Notes: generated by a model from the sequence alone, not told the origin. Positions 1-9,205 are shown, counted from the first letter of the stretch. The stretch is DNA of 64,000 nt from Bog-473 sp963782415 (GCA_963782415.1 CAWAJT010000004.1:310001-374000), one strand, 5' to 3'. Program-made: numbers and translations.

Positions 1-44
1 CCCTCGGCCGGGACGGTTGGAGCCTCAGAGGGACTGGCACGAGA

Positions 45-968
45 CTATTCGGCGTGACGCGTCGGGCTGCTCGAATTCTGCCGAGTCATAGCGAGACCGA
101 ACTCTCGGATCACCGGACCAGCCATTGCGGCGGCAAAGCGGAACGCGCCTGAGCTGTAGGAATCGCAGCCGGGCGCCACGCCGACGGCGTTGCCGGTTCG
201 ATCTGGACAGAAGTGGACACCATCAGGCGAACGAACCACGTTGGTCCTGACTCCGGCGATCGTCGGCCCGGTGCAAGCCTCGAAGAAGAGACACGGCTTT
301 GTCGATACGAAGGAATGACCCGGCCCTTCAACAGCTCGCCCTGCGTCGACATACGTGACACGCGAGGGATGCTTGGCCGCCAACGACGCGAACGCTCGGT
401 TCAGGGCATTCCAGTCGGAGTTATGGGCTGTGGACTGCGACTTGGTGATGGGTGTGCCGATGAGGAAGACGTGCGTTCCCAATCCCAGCAAGACGCTGAT
501 CGCTGTCGAGATGGCCTGGCAATACAGCGTCACTGCCGCCGGCGACCCGAAGACGCAGCCCTTCATGCATGACGAAAACGTGTTGCCGACGAATTCGAAG
601 ACCACGGCCTGCGGGTGCTCCGTCCGGGCATACTTGCGCATCTTGGGGAGCCAATCGCACGCAGCGGTGCCGCCATACGCGAAGTCGCGCACCGTCGCCT
701 TGCCGCCCGCTTCAACCAGGAGGTTGAAGTACGGCTTCGCCTGCACGGCAAGGGAGTCACCAAATAGGCCAATTTTGACCGGTCTGCTCCTGGATGCCGC
801 AGTCGGAGAGGTCGGCACGACCACGACGAGGAGCGTGGCAACGCCGCTGCAAATGAGGAGAGATGTCCGGTGACATCGAGGTCTTCTGGAGCTGCGACCG
901 AGCGCTCGTCGAGCCAGACGCTCCGAGTTCCTTTGGCCATCCCGCGCTCGGGGGACGGCAGGGGTCAC
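45..968 (-). CDS. SGNH/GDSL hydrolase-like secreted protein
   Basis: The protein has an Arg-rich N-terminus, a hydrophobic signal/anchor segment (LLICSGVATLLVVVV) and then a mature domain opening with IGLFGDSL, the block I nucleophile motif of SGNH hydrolases. A later SPDGVHFCP stretch fits the Asp-x-x-His block V, so a serine esterase/acyl-transfer role outside the membrane is likely. Several Cys residues suggest disulfides. The frame is open upstream to 1247. I chose the GTG at 968 because it gives a basic n-region followed by the hydrophobic segment, but no strong ribosome site supports it and an ATG at 1181 is possible. The substrate is unknown. Confidence 0.6.
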   Translation of the reverse strand: MTPAVPRARDGQRNSERLARRALGRSSRRPRCHRTSLLICSGVATLLVVVVPTSPTAASRSRPVKIGLFGDSLAVQAKPYFNLLVEAGGKATVRDFAYGGTAACDWLPKMRKYARTEHPQAVVFEFVGNTFSSCMKGCVFGSPAAVTLYCQAISTAISVLLGLGTHVFLIGTPITKSQSTAHNSDWNALNRAFASLAAKHPSRVTYVDAGRAVEGPGHSFVSTKPCLFFEACTGPTIAGVRTNVVRSPDGVHFCPDRTGNAVGVAPGCDSYSSGAFRFAAAMAGPVIREFGLAMTRQNSSSPTRHAE

Positions 969-1413
969 GGCATTGATGCCCGCGAGTGGGGCCACTGGAC
1001 CCGGCGCTCGACGGCGGTGATCTCGCTCTGACCGAAGACCCAGCCCATGTGATGCCGTGCGTCCGCTCGCGCTGGGGTCGGGCTCCGCAAACCTCTTCGC
1101 GAGGTGACGCTCGTGCTTCGTACGCTGTTCATTGACACCTCCGACTGCTGCGCAGAGAATCCATCCGGCTCTCTTTCGCATTGTGCTCGTCTTGTCCACG
1201 TCGGAGCAGGGAAGGTTGACCCGAATCGCCCGGGAGAAAGGTCCCAAATTTCAGGGGGTCGTCAATGTGGAAGACCAGGGTCAGAGGGTGGTCCGGTGGC
1301 TTTGGTATCGAGGTGCTGGCGGGGACCTCAGCAGGGGGATGAGTCCGACAGCGGGCCTCTTACGTCGAGGATTGGGCGGCTGGCAGCCAAGGGCTGACAG
1401 AGGCGAGCCGCCC
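969..1413. other. Intergenic stretch between SGNH gene and ferredoxin
   Basis: About 445 bases with no convincing gene on either strand, unless the SGNH-like gene starts further upstream than proposed (ATG at 1181). It holds a DosR-like palindrome at 1232-1245. Nothing else was recognised. Confidence 0.5.
1232..1245. promoter_or_regulatory. DosR/DevR-like palindromic box
   Basis: GGGAGAAAGGTCCC has the GGGA-N6-TCCC geometry of the mycobacterial DosR box. On the minus strand it reads GGGACCTTTCTCCC, sharing the left half GGGACCTT with the boxes before the P-type ATPase and the first USP gene. It could drive the SGNH-like gene. Confidence 0.5.
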
Positions 1414-1626
1414 CTACCTGCTTCTCTTTCCCCGTATGGCGAGAGCGCGTCTCGGGCAATCCCGCGCAGCGCGTTTTGCAAGGGCCATCAGATGCGTCGG
1501 TACAGCTCCCTCTTGAACGATTGGATAACCCCATTCGTCGAGAGAGATGAATTCTGGAAGCAGCTCGGCGCAGTAGCCGTAGGCTTCACAGGCCACCGGG
1601 TCAATGGTGATACGCACTTTGCTCAC
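1414..1626 (-). CDS. Small [3Fe-4S]/[4Fe-4S]-type ferredoxin
   Basis: A 70-residue ferredoxin that starts VSKVRITIDPVAC. The pattern Cys-x5-Cys (CEAYGYC), followed late in the protein by a Cys-Pro (DCPRRAL), is typical of the single-cluster ferredoxins that serve actinobacterial P450s and other oxidoreductases. The GTG start at 1626 lies one base after the stop of the NuoF-like gene, so the two are translationally coupled. It is the last gene of a five-gene electron-transfer operon and is the likely soluble one-electron partner of the NuoF-like subunit. Confidence 0.8.
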   Translation of the reverse strand: MSKVRITIDPVACEAYGYCAELLPEFISLDEWGYPIVQEGAVPTHLMALAKRAARDCPRRALAIRGKRSR

Positions 1627-1627
1627 G

Positions 1628-2911
1628 TCACAATCCAACGGGCCGCGGAAAACTGAGCATGGTCGGTCTACGCCAGTGGGAACAAACGTTTCCACTGGCG
1701 TGAACGGCGACGTCGCTCGCGAACACGCTCAGTGCACTTCGGACCAGACCGACCGCACCATCGGGGTGTCGACACGCCCCCCGGCCGTTGACCTCGTTGA
1801 GTCGACGATTAAGTCTCGCCATCAGATGGCTATCCCCTTGGCCACGGGCCAGCAACGTAAGGTCGTCGGCGATCGCGGGCAGACCGTAAACACATGGACC
1901 GCATTGGCCAGCGCTCTGCTCGGCCAAGTAGCGGGCGATGCGGGCTGACTCGGCGATGCCACAAGATGTCTCTCCAAGTGCCACGATCACTCCGACGCCG
2001 GCCGTGGCGCCGATCGCACGAAGAGGTATGGAGGCATAGGGAGTCGTAAAATGCGCGGGCCCGACCCATGTGCCTCCGTATCCACCGACGAGGAGCGCCT
2101 GGATGGGCTCGACCGGCCGGCTCCGCTGGGCGATCTCCCAAAGCGTCGTGCCCTTGTCCACCTCGACCACGCCGGGGTGGGACACGGCACCGCTGATCGT
2201 CACCAGGCAGGTCCCGGGCTCTTCGAGCATCCCGCGAGCCCGAAATGATCCAGGCCCATGGCGAGCAATGAGGGCGATGTGAGCCAACGTCTCAGTGTTC
2301 TGCACGAGAGCCGGGCGCTTCTCGATGCGGAGTGGGATGCCCTTGTCCGGGCGGTACATAGGGAGCGACCGCGACGACGCGATCCAATTGACCAGTGCCG
2401 ACTCCTCGCCCGCAGTGAAGCGATCGGGTGGGTTGACGATCTCTTCCCGGACTCGGGCGTAGCGATAGTCACTTCGTTCCTGCATGGCGTGACGTACAGC
2501 CGAAGTGACGGCAACACGGCCGATAGGAATGCAGACCACGATGCGATCGCTGCCACACAGGGTGGCGAGGTATTGCGCTCCGTCCAGCACCAGATGAGCG
2601 CCCTTCATCAAGAGCAGCTGATCCTTGTTGCTTGCAGGTTCGCCCTCCATCGCATTGACCACGATGGTGCCGCCGGGTCCGGCAGATCGCATGAGAGCCA
2701 GCTTGGCGGAGGTAGGAAATGCTCCTCCACCACGACCGGTGAGGCCCGACTCTTCCAGGCTGCTTACCAGACTGTCTCGCCAGGAGATGCTGTGACCGCG
2801 CGCCACGTTGAGGGGGCCGTGGGTTGCAAGGTGTCCTCGCAGGTCGGCCGGATGGCCCAAGAGGTGGTGCACCCTCTGCAACGGGGGGGCCGGGCTGGCG
2901 TTAGGAGGCAT
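1628..2911 (-). CDS. NuoF-like NADH:acceptor oxidoreductase flavoprotein
   Basis: This 427-residue protein belongs to the complex I 51-kDa (NuoF) family. It has the Gly-rich FMN/NADH region (GLTGRGGGAFPT, NAMEGEPASNKD), a central SLBB-like segment around GAVSHPGVVEV, and a C-terminal iron-sulfur domain with SAGQCGPC and, about 40 residues later, GACRHPDG. It should take electrons from NAD(P)H into FMN and an FeS cluster. I chose the ATG at 2911 because a purine-rich AGGGGG lies just upstream; it overlaps the previous gene by 11 bp. No other complex I subunits are nearby, so this is a stand-alone NADH-ferredoxin or NADH-membrane electron input module. Confidence 0.85.
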   Translation of the reverse strand: MPPNASPAPPLQRVHHLLGHPADLRGHLATHGPLNVARGHSISWRDSLVSSLEESGLTGRGGGAFPTSAKLALMRSAGPGGTIVVNAMEGEPASNKDQLLLMKGAHLVLDGAQYLATLCGSDRIVVCIPIGRVAVTSAVRHAMQERSDYRYARVREEIVNPPDRFTAGEESALVNWIASSRSLPMYRPDKGIPLRIEKRPALVQNTETLAHIALIARHGPGSFRARGMLEEPGTCLVTISGAVSHPGVVEVDKGTTLWEIAQRSRPVEPIQALLVGGYGGTWVGPAHFTTPYASIPLRAIGATAGVGVIVALGETSCGIAESARIARYLAEQSAGQCGPCVYGLPAIADDLTLLARGQGDSHLMARLNRRLNEVNGRGACRHPDGAVGLVRSALSVFASDVAVHASGNVCSHWRRPTMLSFPRPVGL

Positions 2912-3515
2912 CGTGCCCCCTACGGACATTCGTCGCCACAAGTCGGGGAGGCGCGCCTGTCTGAGGCGTCGACGGAATCGTGGGTGCCAGCTTCGTCACA
3001 GCGAATGCGCGCCAACCCAGGGAGAGGCCGACAGAGAGCAGGCACAGCACTCCAAGGATGATGACCCAGTGTTCTCTCGAGTCTGTACCGAGCCCAAAGG
3101 TGTGGGCCAGGGCGATGGGCCACGACGCGTAGGCCAACCAGTGGATGCCCCGCCAGGTGCTCGGCTTCAGGTGCGCCCGCAGGATGCTCGAGACGAAGAC
3201 GGCAATCATGAGATCGAGGGCGATGGTGCCCAGACCCACCCAGAAACGGCTGTAGGGAGACGCGAATGGGATGACCACAGCGAACCACCCGATATGCACG
3301 TAGGTATCGAGAATGCTCGTCAACACGTGGATGCCCAAGAACACGACGGCCAACACCGAAATGCGTCGGTGAAGCTCCTGTTGGGCGAACCCGGGCCAGT
3401 TGCGGGACCGGGAGCGGCTCGTCGTCACAAGGCCCAGAACCATCGTGAGGGTCAGAAGTACGAGTGTGACGATCCCACTCGCCCGAGTGGCGTACCAGAG
3501 GTAGGTGGAGTTCAC
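2901..3515 (-). CDS. Ferric reductase-like transmembrane protein
   Basis: A 204-residue polytopic membrane protein with five or six hydrophobic segments. Histidines sit in helix contexts (QELHRRIS, FLGIHVL, RGIHWLAY, ALAHTF), consistent with the haem-binding ferric reductase-like/MsrQ membrane domain. There is no FAD/NAD domain attached. Its ATG overlaps the apbE stop by 4 bp (ATGA). In context it probably moves electrons across the membrane between the cytoplasmic NuoF/ferredoxin pair and an extracytoplasmic flavoprotein. Confidence 0.8.
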   Translation of the reverse strand: MNSTYLWYATRASGIVTLVLLTLTMVLGLVTTSRSRSRNWPGFAQQELHRRISVLAVVFLGIHVLTSILDTYVHIGWFAVVIPFASPYSRFWVGLGTIALDLMIAVFVSSILRAHLKPSTWRGIHWLAYASWPIALAHTFGLGTDSREHWVIILGVLCLLSVGLSLGWRAFAVTKLAPTIPSTPQTGAPPRLVATNVRRGHDAS

Positions 3516-4462
3516 GACTGCTCGACTGCAGGCCAGCCGCCGACCACGAAAACCATCCCGTCGTGGCGCAACAAGCGTGCTGCATGGTCATAGGGTCGGA
3601 GTCGTTCGAGAGCCTGGTCACCCCAGACGATGGCGGCAGTCGACAGGGCGTTGGCATCGACGCAGCATGCGCCGACCGCAGACACTAAGCGCCAATACGG
3701 GTTGGAACTGCGACCAGTCGCCGGATCGACGATGTGGTGCACCTTCGAGGTTCCCATTTCCCAGGTACGAACCTCGGTGCTGGAACTGGCCAATCCGCCC
3801 TGGCGGATCGCGATGGTCTGGTCGACGTCGTCGGGGCCCGCTGCAGAGTCCACCGCGATACCAATGGCCCATCCCTCGGGTGGCGGCTCTCCAGCCACCG
3901 CGATGTCTCCCCCGATGCTGACGAGTACTCCTGACCCCAACTGCTCGGCGATACGCGCGGCAGCCCGATCGGCAAGAAAAGCCTTGGCCGACGATCCGAG
4001 GTCAAGACGAACGTCCCTGGGAATTCGGGCCGTCCTCCGCCTTCGGTCGAGGTGAAGGTGCCTAAACCCAGGTGCTGGACCGAGATCAGCTGTCTTGATG
4101 CGACGAGACTGAATGGCTTCAAAGTCGGAGTCGTAGCCAAGCACCTCTATGGCGCGCCCCACTGTCGGGTCGACAGCACCGTGCGTCCTCTCCGCCACCG
4201 AGTAGGCGACTTCCAGCGCTTCGAAGAGCAAAGGGGAGACCTCAAGGCTGCGTCCCGCGCTGGCATGGAGGGAAGAAAGTTCTGAGTCGGGGCGGAAGCG
4301 ACTACACGCCTGATCGACTGCCTCCGCCTCCAGCCGCAGCATCTGCTCCGCCTCGGTGGCACGCGATGACGCTGTCACGACGACGGAGGCCGTCGTGCCG
4401 AGAGCGCGGAAGGATCGTTCCGCAAAGGAGGCAGGCCGTTCGGCAACCACGGGTGTGCTCAT
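3512..4462 (-). CDS. apbE: FAD:protein FMN transferase (ApbE family)
   Basis: A 316-residue ApbE-type flavin transferase, which attaches FMN covalently to Ser/Thr of extracytoplasmic redox proteins. Visible family features are the N-terminal FRALGTTASVVV strand, SRFRPDSELSSLH, HGAVDPTVG, LDLGSSAKAFLADRAA and LVSIGGDIAVAG. No clear signal peptide is seen. It overlaps both neighbours by 4 bp, so it is translated within the redox operon. The operon contains no recognisable FMN-binding (NqrC/RnfG-like) acceptor protein, so its target is unclear. Confidence 0.9.
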   Translation of the reverse strand: MSTPVVAERPASFAERSFRALGTTASVVVTASSRATEAEQMLRLEAEAVDQACSRFRPDSELSSLHASAGRSLEVSPLLFEALEVAYSVAERTHGAVDPTVGRAIEVLGYDSDFEAIQSRRIKTADLGPAPGFRHLHLDRRRRTARIPRDVRLDLGSSAKAFLADRAAARIAEQLGSGVLVSIGGDIAVAGEPPPEGWAIGIAVDSAAGPDDVDQTIAIRQGGLASSSTEVRTWEMGTSKVHHIVDPATGRSSNPYWRLVSAVGACCVDANALSTAAIVWGDQALERLRPYDHAARLLRHDGMVFVVGGWPAVEQS

Positions 4463-4848
4463 CGCTGTGTTCCTCCCGAAGTGGCGACGGGTCGAGTTGT
4501 CGTCGTGGTGGGTGGCATCGTGGTCGTGGTCGTCGTTGGGGGCGATGTAGTCGTCGTCGGGGCTGCCGGGAGGGAAGCCGTCCCTTGGTTCACGGAGGAA
4601 GCTGTCGTGGTCGGTGGCGAGGTGGCCGTAGTCGAAGAACTGGGCGGCGAGGTGACTGTTGTCGGTGTCGGTGTCGGTGGAGCAGCGGTCGTGGACGCGG
4701 TTCCCCCTGGGTGCTCTCTCGCCACGACGAGGCCGATGACGATGGTGGCTCCGGTCGCCGCCACGGTGGCACCACGGGTCAGGAGACGCAGGGACGAATG
4801 GGCTCGCCGACGGCTCTCAGGCGAGTGGGACTGCCGCACCGAGTTCAT
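4459..4848 (-). CDS. Thr/Pro-rich single-pass membrane protein
   Basis: 129 residues: a basic cytoplasmic N-terminus, one hydrophobic helix (about residues 27-46), then about 80 residues composed almost wholly of Thr, Pro, Ser and Ala, ending SGGTQR. This looks like an anchored extracytoplasmic stalk. It is first in the redox operon and shares an ATGA overlap with apbE. In related actinobacterial clusters an FMN-binding protein sits here; this one keeps the anchor and linker but shows no FMN-binding domain. A TGAT string occurs but lies inside the membrane helix. Function unknown. Confidence 0.65.
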   Translation of the reverse strand: MNSVRQSHSPESRRRAHSSLRLLTRGATVAATGATIVIGLVVAREHPGGTASTTAAPPTPTPTTVTSPPSSSTTATSPPTTTASSVNQGTASLPAAPTTTTSPPTTTTTTMPPTTTTTRPVATSGGTQR

Positions 4849-5172
4849 CCATCACTACCCTGGGTCAGCGCATCCACATGCATACGGTGAGAACCGCAGC
4901 TATCCCGCCTCTGTTCTGTGAGCGGTCTGTGAAGCTCGCGATCTCGACCCATGTCGCTTGGTGTCGAGGTCAAGGTCCGATCTTCGGTGACTGGAGCGAC
5001 AATTCTGGCCATCGCTCGTCCGTTTCTGAGGGTCGTAGTTGCTCGACGATTCGTCACTGCACCAGCAAGGTTACGGAGCGAACCTGAAGGAACCATGACG
5101 GGGCCAAAACGCGAATATGGGCACTAGAACACCTAGCCTGAGTCCCATGTCACATGCCGGTTCGCCAGTTCG
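4849..5172. other. Divergent promoter region, redox operon / two-component system
   Basis: 324 bases between the minus-strand redox operon and the plus-strand response regulator. No gene is supported. It should carry promoters for both units. I see no clear repeated operator, and no DosR-like box. Confidence 0.45.
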
Positions 5173-5842
5173 ATGAGGGTACTGGTCGCAGAAGACGACG
5201 CCGCTCTGCGATCTGTTCTCGAACGGGGTCTCCGGGAGAACGGCTACGTCGTTGATGCGGTCGCGGACGGAGCGGCGGCGCTCAGATACTTGCGCGCCTA
5301 CGACTACGACGTTGCGGTGCTCGACTGGCGCATGCCCGAGCGGACGGGAATCGAGGTCGTGGCACAAGCGAGATCTCGCGGTGATCGCACACCCATCCTC
5401 ATGCTCACTGCACGCGATACGCCAGCTGATCGTGTCGCGGGCCTCAACGAGGGGGCGGATGACTATCTCGTGAAGCCTTTCGAGTTCGCCGAGCTTGTTG
5501 CCCGCGTACAGGCCTTGCAGCGCCGACCACCGCTCGCAATCGGGCCCGTGCTTGAATGCGGGACCCTCCGCTTCGATCCGGCCACCCGCGAAGCAACGGT
5601 TTCTGGAGAAACGTTGGCATTAACGGCAATCGAGTCCTCGCTGGTTGAGCTCCTTCTGCGTCGACGTCCGAACGTCCTCACTCGCCAGAGCATTGCCGTC
5701 CAGGTGTGGGCCGACGAGGCGGATGCAGTCGGATCGAACACCATTGACGTCCATATCGGTCGGCTCCAGCGCGAAGTTGGGTCGCAGCAGTGCCCGCATC
5801 CAGACAGTGCGTGGAACCGGCTATCGCATGGTGGAGACATGA
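5173..5842 (+). CDS. OmpR-family response regulator, frameshifted near its end
   Basis: Receiver domain with acidic EDD (residues 7-9), phospho-acceptor Asp51 (VLDWRMPERTG) and Lys in YLVKPFE, then an OmpR/PhoB winged helix (TAIESSLVELLL, SNTIDVHIGRLQREVGS). The expected last strand, VRGTGYRMVET, is present but in the +1 frame relative to the rest. One extra base near 5782-5788 breaks the reading. As written, the frame runs on without a stop into the kinase, giving a 646-residue apparent fusion; with the base removed, the regulator ends TGA at 5840-5842, overlapping the kinase ATG. It probably controls the divergent redox operon or its neighbours. Confidence 0.75.
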
Positions 5843-7113
5843 CGGGGCAGCAACGACACCGCCGGCACGCGGTGCGGGTCGCCGGAATGGCCACGCTGAT
5901 CGTTCTGGTGGTCTACGTCATAGCCGTCATCATCCTGAACGTCATCGTCGCCAACCATCTGATCGGCACGGCGGACCATCGCTTGACGGACCGGCTCAAT
6001 GATGCGCGCCAACAGATGGCCGCGCCGTCAGATTCGGCGGCGCGGGATAGTGACACTGACCTTGACGATTCTCCCCAATTTCTTTGGTCGATAGCTCCAT
6101 CAGGCCGGGTGACGGCCCTCACTTCGACGGCACCCCCACTGCCACAACGTCATTGGGGCGCGGATCCGGTCACGCTTGTCATCGGTACGTCAAACGTCCG
6201 ATTCAACACCCTGCGGGTGGGCCACACACTGCTGGTCGCTGGTCAGAGCACTGCCTCCATCGCGAACGTCCAGTCCGCCCTCCTGCTGGCCGAATTCGTG
6301 TTCGGTGGAGTACTGGCAGTCGTCGTGTTCGGAGGCGCCACGGTCGTTGGGCTCCGTGCGTCAGCGCCGTCCGAACTCGTTCGACGGAGGCAGGCGGAGT
6401 TCACGGCTGATGCTTCTCATGAGCTGCGGACCCCCATCTCGGTCATCGAGGCCGAAGTAGGGCTCGCGCTCGACCGGCCGCGTGAACCTGGCGAGTATCA
6501 AGAGGTCCTCCAACGGGTCGGCCGGGAGAGCAGTAGACTGCGACGGATCGTTGAGGACTTGCTTTGGTTGGCCAGAGCCGACAACGAGCAACCGTTGAGT
6601 GGTGACCTCGATGTGACCGACGTCGGTCTTGCGGTTGAAAGCTGCGTCGAGCGTTTTAGGGCCTTGGCTGCGTCACTCGCGGTTGATCTCTCCTTCGAGC
6701 GTGCGGGAACCGGACCACTCATGGTGCGGGCGGAGCCCGACCTCATTGACCGTCTTGCGGGGGTCCTGATCGACAATGCGTGCAAATTCACAGGCGGGGG
6801 CGGCCGGGTGGAGGTGAGTGTGAGGGAATCGGGTGCTCGCGTGTGTCTCCGCGTTGACGACTCTGGTCCCGGTATTCCCGAGAGTGAGCGCGAAGCCGTG
6901 TTCGACCGGTTTCACCGCGCGACCGTGACGGTTGCAGGAACTGGCCTCGGCCTTGCCATAGCCGACGCGGTTGTCCGCTCCACCGACGGCGAATGGACGC
7001 TGGGCACCGCTACCCTCGGTGGAGCTCGCCTCGAGGTCTCGTGGCGCAAGGCGCCGATGCGCAAGGGGAAGCTCACGCAACAGGACGAATCACTCGACAG
7101 ATCCACGGCATGA
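5839..7113 (+). CDS. Sensor histidine kinase
   Basis: Reading from ATG 5839, this is a 424-residue membrane kinase. Two transmembrane helices (about residues 15-38 and 146-172) flank an extracytoplasmic sensor segment of about 105 residues. Then come the H-box ASHELRTP (His194), the N-box IDNACKF, the G1 box DSGPGIP and GTGLGLAIA. No clear HAMP domain lies between helix 2 and the H-box, which is unusual for this architecture. It overlaps the response regulator stop by 4 bp in the regulator's corrected frame, the normal arrangement of an OmpR/kinase pair. Confidence 0.85.
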   Translation: MTGQQRHRRHAVRVAGMATLIVLVVYVIAVIILNVIVANHLIGTADHRLTDRLNDARQQMAAPSDSAARDSDTDLDDSPQFLWSIAPSGRVTALTSTAPPLPQRHWGADPVTLVIGTSNVRFNTLRVGHTLLVAGQSTASIANVQSALLLAEFVFGGVLAVVVFGGATVVGLRASAPSELVRRRQAEFTADASHELRTPISVIEAEVGLALDRPREPGEYQEVLQRVGRESSRLRRIVEDLLWLARADNEQPLSGDLDVTDVGLAVESCVERFRALAASLAVDLSFERAGTGPLMVRAEPDLIDRLAGVLIDNACKFTGGGGRVEVSVRESGARVCLRVDDSGPGIPESEREAVFDRFHRATVTVAGTGLGLAIADAVVRSTDGEWTLGTATLGGARLEVSWRKAPMRKGKLTQQDESLDRSTA

Positions 7114-7231
7114 ATTTCCGTCTTCATGTAGGCGTCAGGGTTGTTGCGTACCGTGGTCACATGGCCGCGCGGCAACCGAATCCGGTGCAGGGCCGGTCAG
7201 TCGCGTCCCGGGTTCGCTGGCGAGCCTCAGG

Positions 7232-8482
7232 GTGGATGTGCTGAGCCCACCCCGTGAGGACCGTCTCAGCACGCCAGCGGCCGATCTAGCGCCGACCCGT
7301 CGAGGTCGGCACGGGCACTGGTCGAGGTCGCCGGTCCATCGCCGCCGCCGCCGGATCCTCGGGGTCGTCGGGGTTGCAACCGGGGTATTCATCATGTGGT
7401 TCGCCATCTCGTTCGGCAGTGCACTCACCAACCCCACCCTGGGAACCTCTGTGGGAGCTCGGGCGGCCGAATGGTTCCGAGGCCACGGCGGGGCATCCAT
7501 CGTGGTCTGGGCGGAGAACGAGTGGTACTCGCACCATCAGCCGAAAGTCGGTGGCGCCCTCGCCGCAGGGACGATTCGCAAACCTCAAGTGACCACGAGC
7601 ACGACGCCGGTCGTATCGGTGCCCCATCTTCCGGCGCCTCCACCCATTGTCCCGCTCGCCAGCCCACCAGTTGCCGGAGAGGGTCAGTGGTCGCCAATCG
7701 GGCGACTCGTCGATGGCATTCCGGCGGTTTATGAGGCCATGCTCCGCCCTGACGCAATCCATACGAGCTACGTCGTCGGTGTCGCGTGGATGGACACCAA
7801 GCTATTGAAGGCCACCCTCTATTCGGGAAGTCAGATCCCTGGTGGTGGTCCGTACACCCACTCGGCTCCAATCTCGGCCACAGATGCGAATCGGCTTGTC
7901 GCCGCCTTCAACGCGGGCTTCTTGATGTCCGACGCAAACGGCGGGTACTACACCGACAACAAGACCGTGGTGCCTTTGCGGACCGGAGCAGCATCTTTCG
8001 TCGTTTACAAGAACGGCTCTTCCACAGTCGGGCAGTGGGGGCGCGACGCCACCATGGGCCCCGACATCGCATCGGTTCGTCAGAACCTGGACCTCCTGGT
8101 CGATAACGGACAGGTCGTCCCGGCCGCTTCCAACCTCAATTCCAGGCAATGGGGTGCCACCCTTGGCGGCGGCATCTACGTCTGGCGCTCGGGACTTGGC
8201 GTCACTGCTGACGGCGCTCTGGTCTACGTCGGAGGACCGGGGCTCGACATCGTGGACCTGGCCACCATTCTGCAGAGAGCCGGAGCAGTGCGCGCCATGG
8301 AGCTGGACATCAATACCGACTGGGTGAACTTCAGCAGCTATAAGCCGTCGGCCGCCGCAGGCGCGGCAACCCCGGCGAATGGTACCGAACTCCTGCCAGG
8401 AATGACCGGGTCGCCCGGGCGGTATTTCGAGCCCTGGTGGGCTCGAGACTTCATCACCATGTCGGCCGGAGTTGGTTCGTAA
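7232..8482 (+). CDS. Phosphodiester glycosidase family protein
   Basis: An Arg-rich N-terminus leads into one membrane anchor (ILGVVGVATGVFIMWFAI), then a Pro-rich spacer and a C-terminal domain. The C-terminal domain matches the NAGPA/phosphodiester glycosidase family: VVGVAWMDTKLLKATLYSG, AAFNAGFL, YTDNKTVVP, DNLGQ-like VDNGQVV, and a late MELDINTDWVNF. Such enzymes remove sugars linked through phosphodiesters, for example from cell-wall polymers, and this one would act outside the membrane. I chose GTG 7232; GTG 7238 is equally possible. It follows the kinase by about 120 bp. Confidence 0.75.
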   Translation: MDVLSPPREDRLSTPAADLAPTRRGRHGHWSRSPVHRRRRRILGVVGVATGVFIMWFAISFGSALTNPTLGTSVGARAAEWFRGHGGASIVVWAENEWYSHHQPKVGGALAAGTIRKPQVTTSTTPVVSVPHLPAPPPIVPLASPPVAGEGQWSPIGRLVDGIPAVYEAMLRPDAIHTSYVVGVAWMDTKLLKATLYSGSQIPGGGPYTHSAPISATDANRLVAAFNAGFLMSDANGGYYTDNKTVVPLRTGAASFVVYKNGSSTVGQWGRDATMGPDIASVRQNLDLLVDNGQVVPAASNLNSRQWGATLGGGIYVWRSGLGVTADGALVYVGGPGLDIVDLATILQRAGAVRAMELDINTDWVNFSSYKPSAAAGAATPANGTELLPGMTGSPGRYFEPWWARDFITMSAGVGS

Positions 8483-8680
8483 TGCTGGTCCCAAGAGTCC
8501 AGAGGAAACAATCTCCCGTCGATATTCGTCACACGAGGAGTGCGCGAGCAGGCTTGGGTCCAGAGTCAATTGAACTTGATCTCGCTCCTCCGCGTTACAC
8601 GCCTGAAGCAGTGGCTCAAAGCCTCCCAACACTTGCATCTCTGCCTCAGGCTTCGTGGCATCGCCTCCAGACGGAATTCC

Positions 8681-9205
8681 ATGTTGGATGAAAGGAAAGT
8701 ATTGCCGAGTAGATCAGCCCTTGACCGCTCGTTGGACTTCGTCAGGATTGACTTTGCTCCCACCCGCAGGCCGCCGGCACACGCACGCGTACTGCTCGCC
8801 ACGGCAGTGGCATTGGTGGCTTCGCTCGTAGTTGACGCCATCCTCGTGGTGATTGGCGAGGCGCTCTTTCCTTCGACGAAGGGATACGTGCACTTCGCGT
8901 TCGCGGACTATGCCAAGCTGACCATCATCGGTGTCATCATCGCATGTATGGCGTGGCCTATCGTGACACGAATCTCATCGTCGCCGAGGTGGCTCTTCTT
9001 CAGATTGGCAATACTGGTCACACTCGTTCTACTTCTTCCCGATCTCTACATCCTGCATCAAGGTCAGTCCGCTCGGGCCGTTGCAGTCCTCATGTGCATG
9101 CACCTGGCGATTGCCTTGGTGACGTACAACGCACTCGTACACCTCGCCCCGGTCAGGCCTCGAGTACCGTCCTCTGTCCCGACGGATCCTGCCAATCCGG
9201 CTTGA
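8681..9205 (+). CDS. Four-helix membrane protein, DUF6069-like
   Basis: A 174-residue protein from ATG 8681, with about 35 hydrophilic residues and then four hydrophobic helices (VLLATAVALVASLVVDAIL; LTIIGVIIACMAWPIV; FFRLAILVTLVLLLPDLYIL; AVLMCMHLAIALVTYNAL). The length of the repeat unit and the Met-His in helix 4 resemble actinobacterial DUF6069 proteins. No enzymatic motif is visible. It is a single gene with no operon partner. Confidence 0.6.
   Translation: MLDERKVLPSRSALDRSLDFVRIDFAPTRRPPAHARVLLATAVALVASLVVDAILVVIGEALFPSTKGYVHFAFADYAKLTIIGVIIACMAWPIVTRISSSPRWLFFRLAILVTLVLLLPDLYILHQGQSARAVAVLMCMHLAIALVTYNALVHLAPVRPRVPSSVPTDPANPA

Noticed and set aside
4459..4848. TGAT string in the Thr-rich protein as an ApbE flavinylation site
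   Set aside because: The string lies inside the predicted membrane helix and lacks the surrounding FMN-binding domain and Asp of the usual motif.
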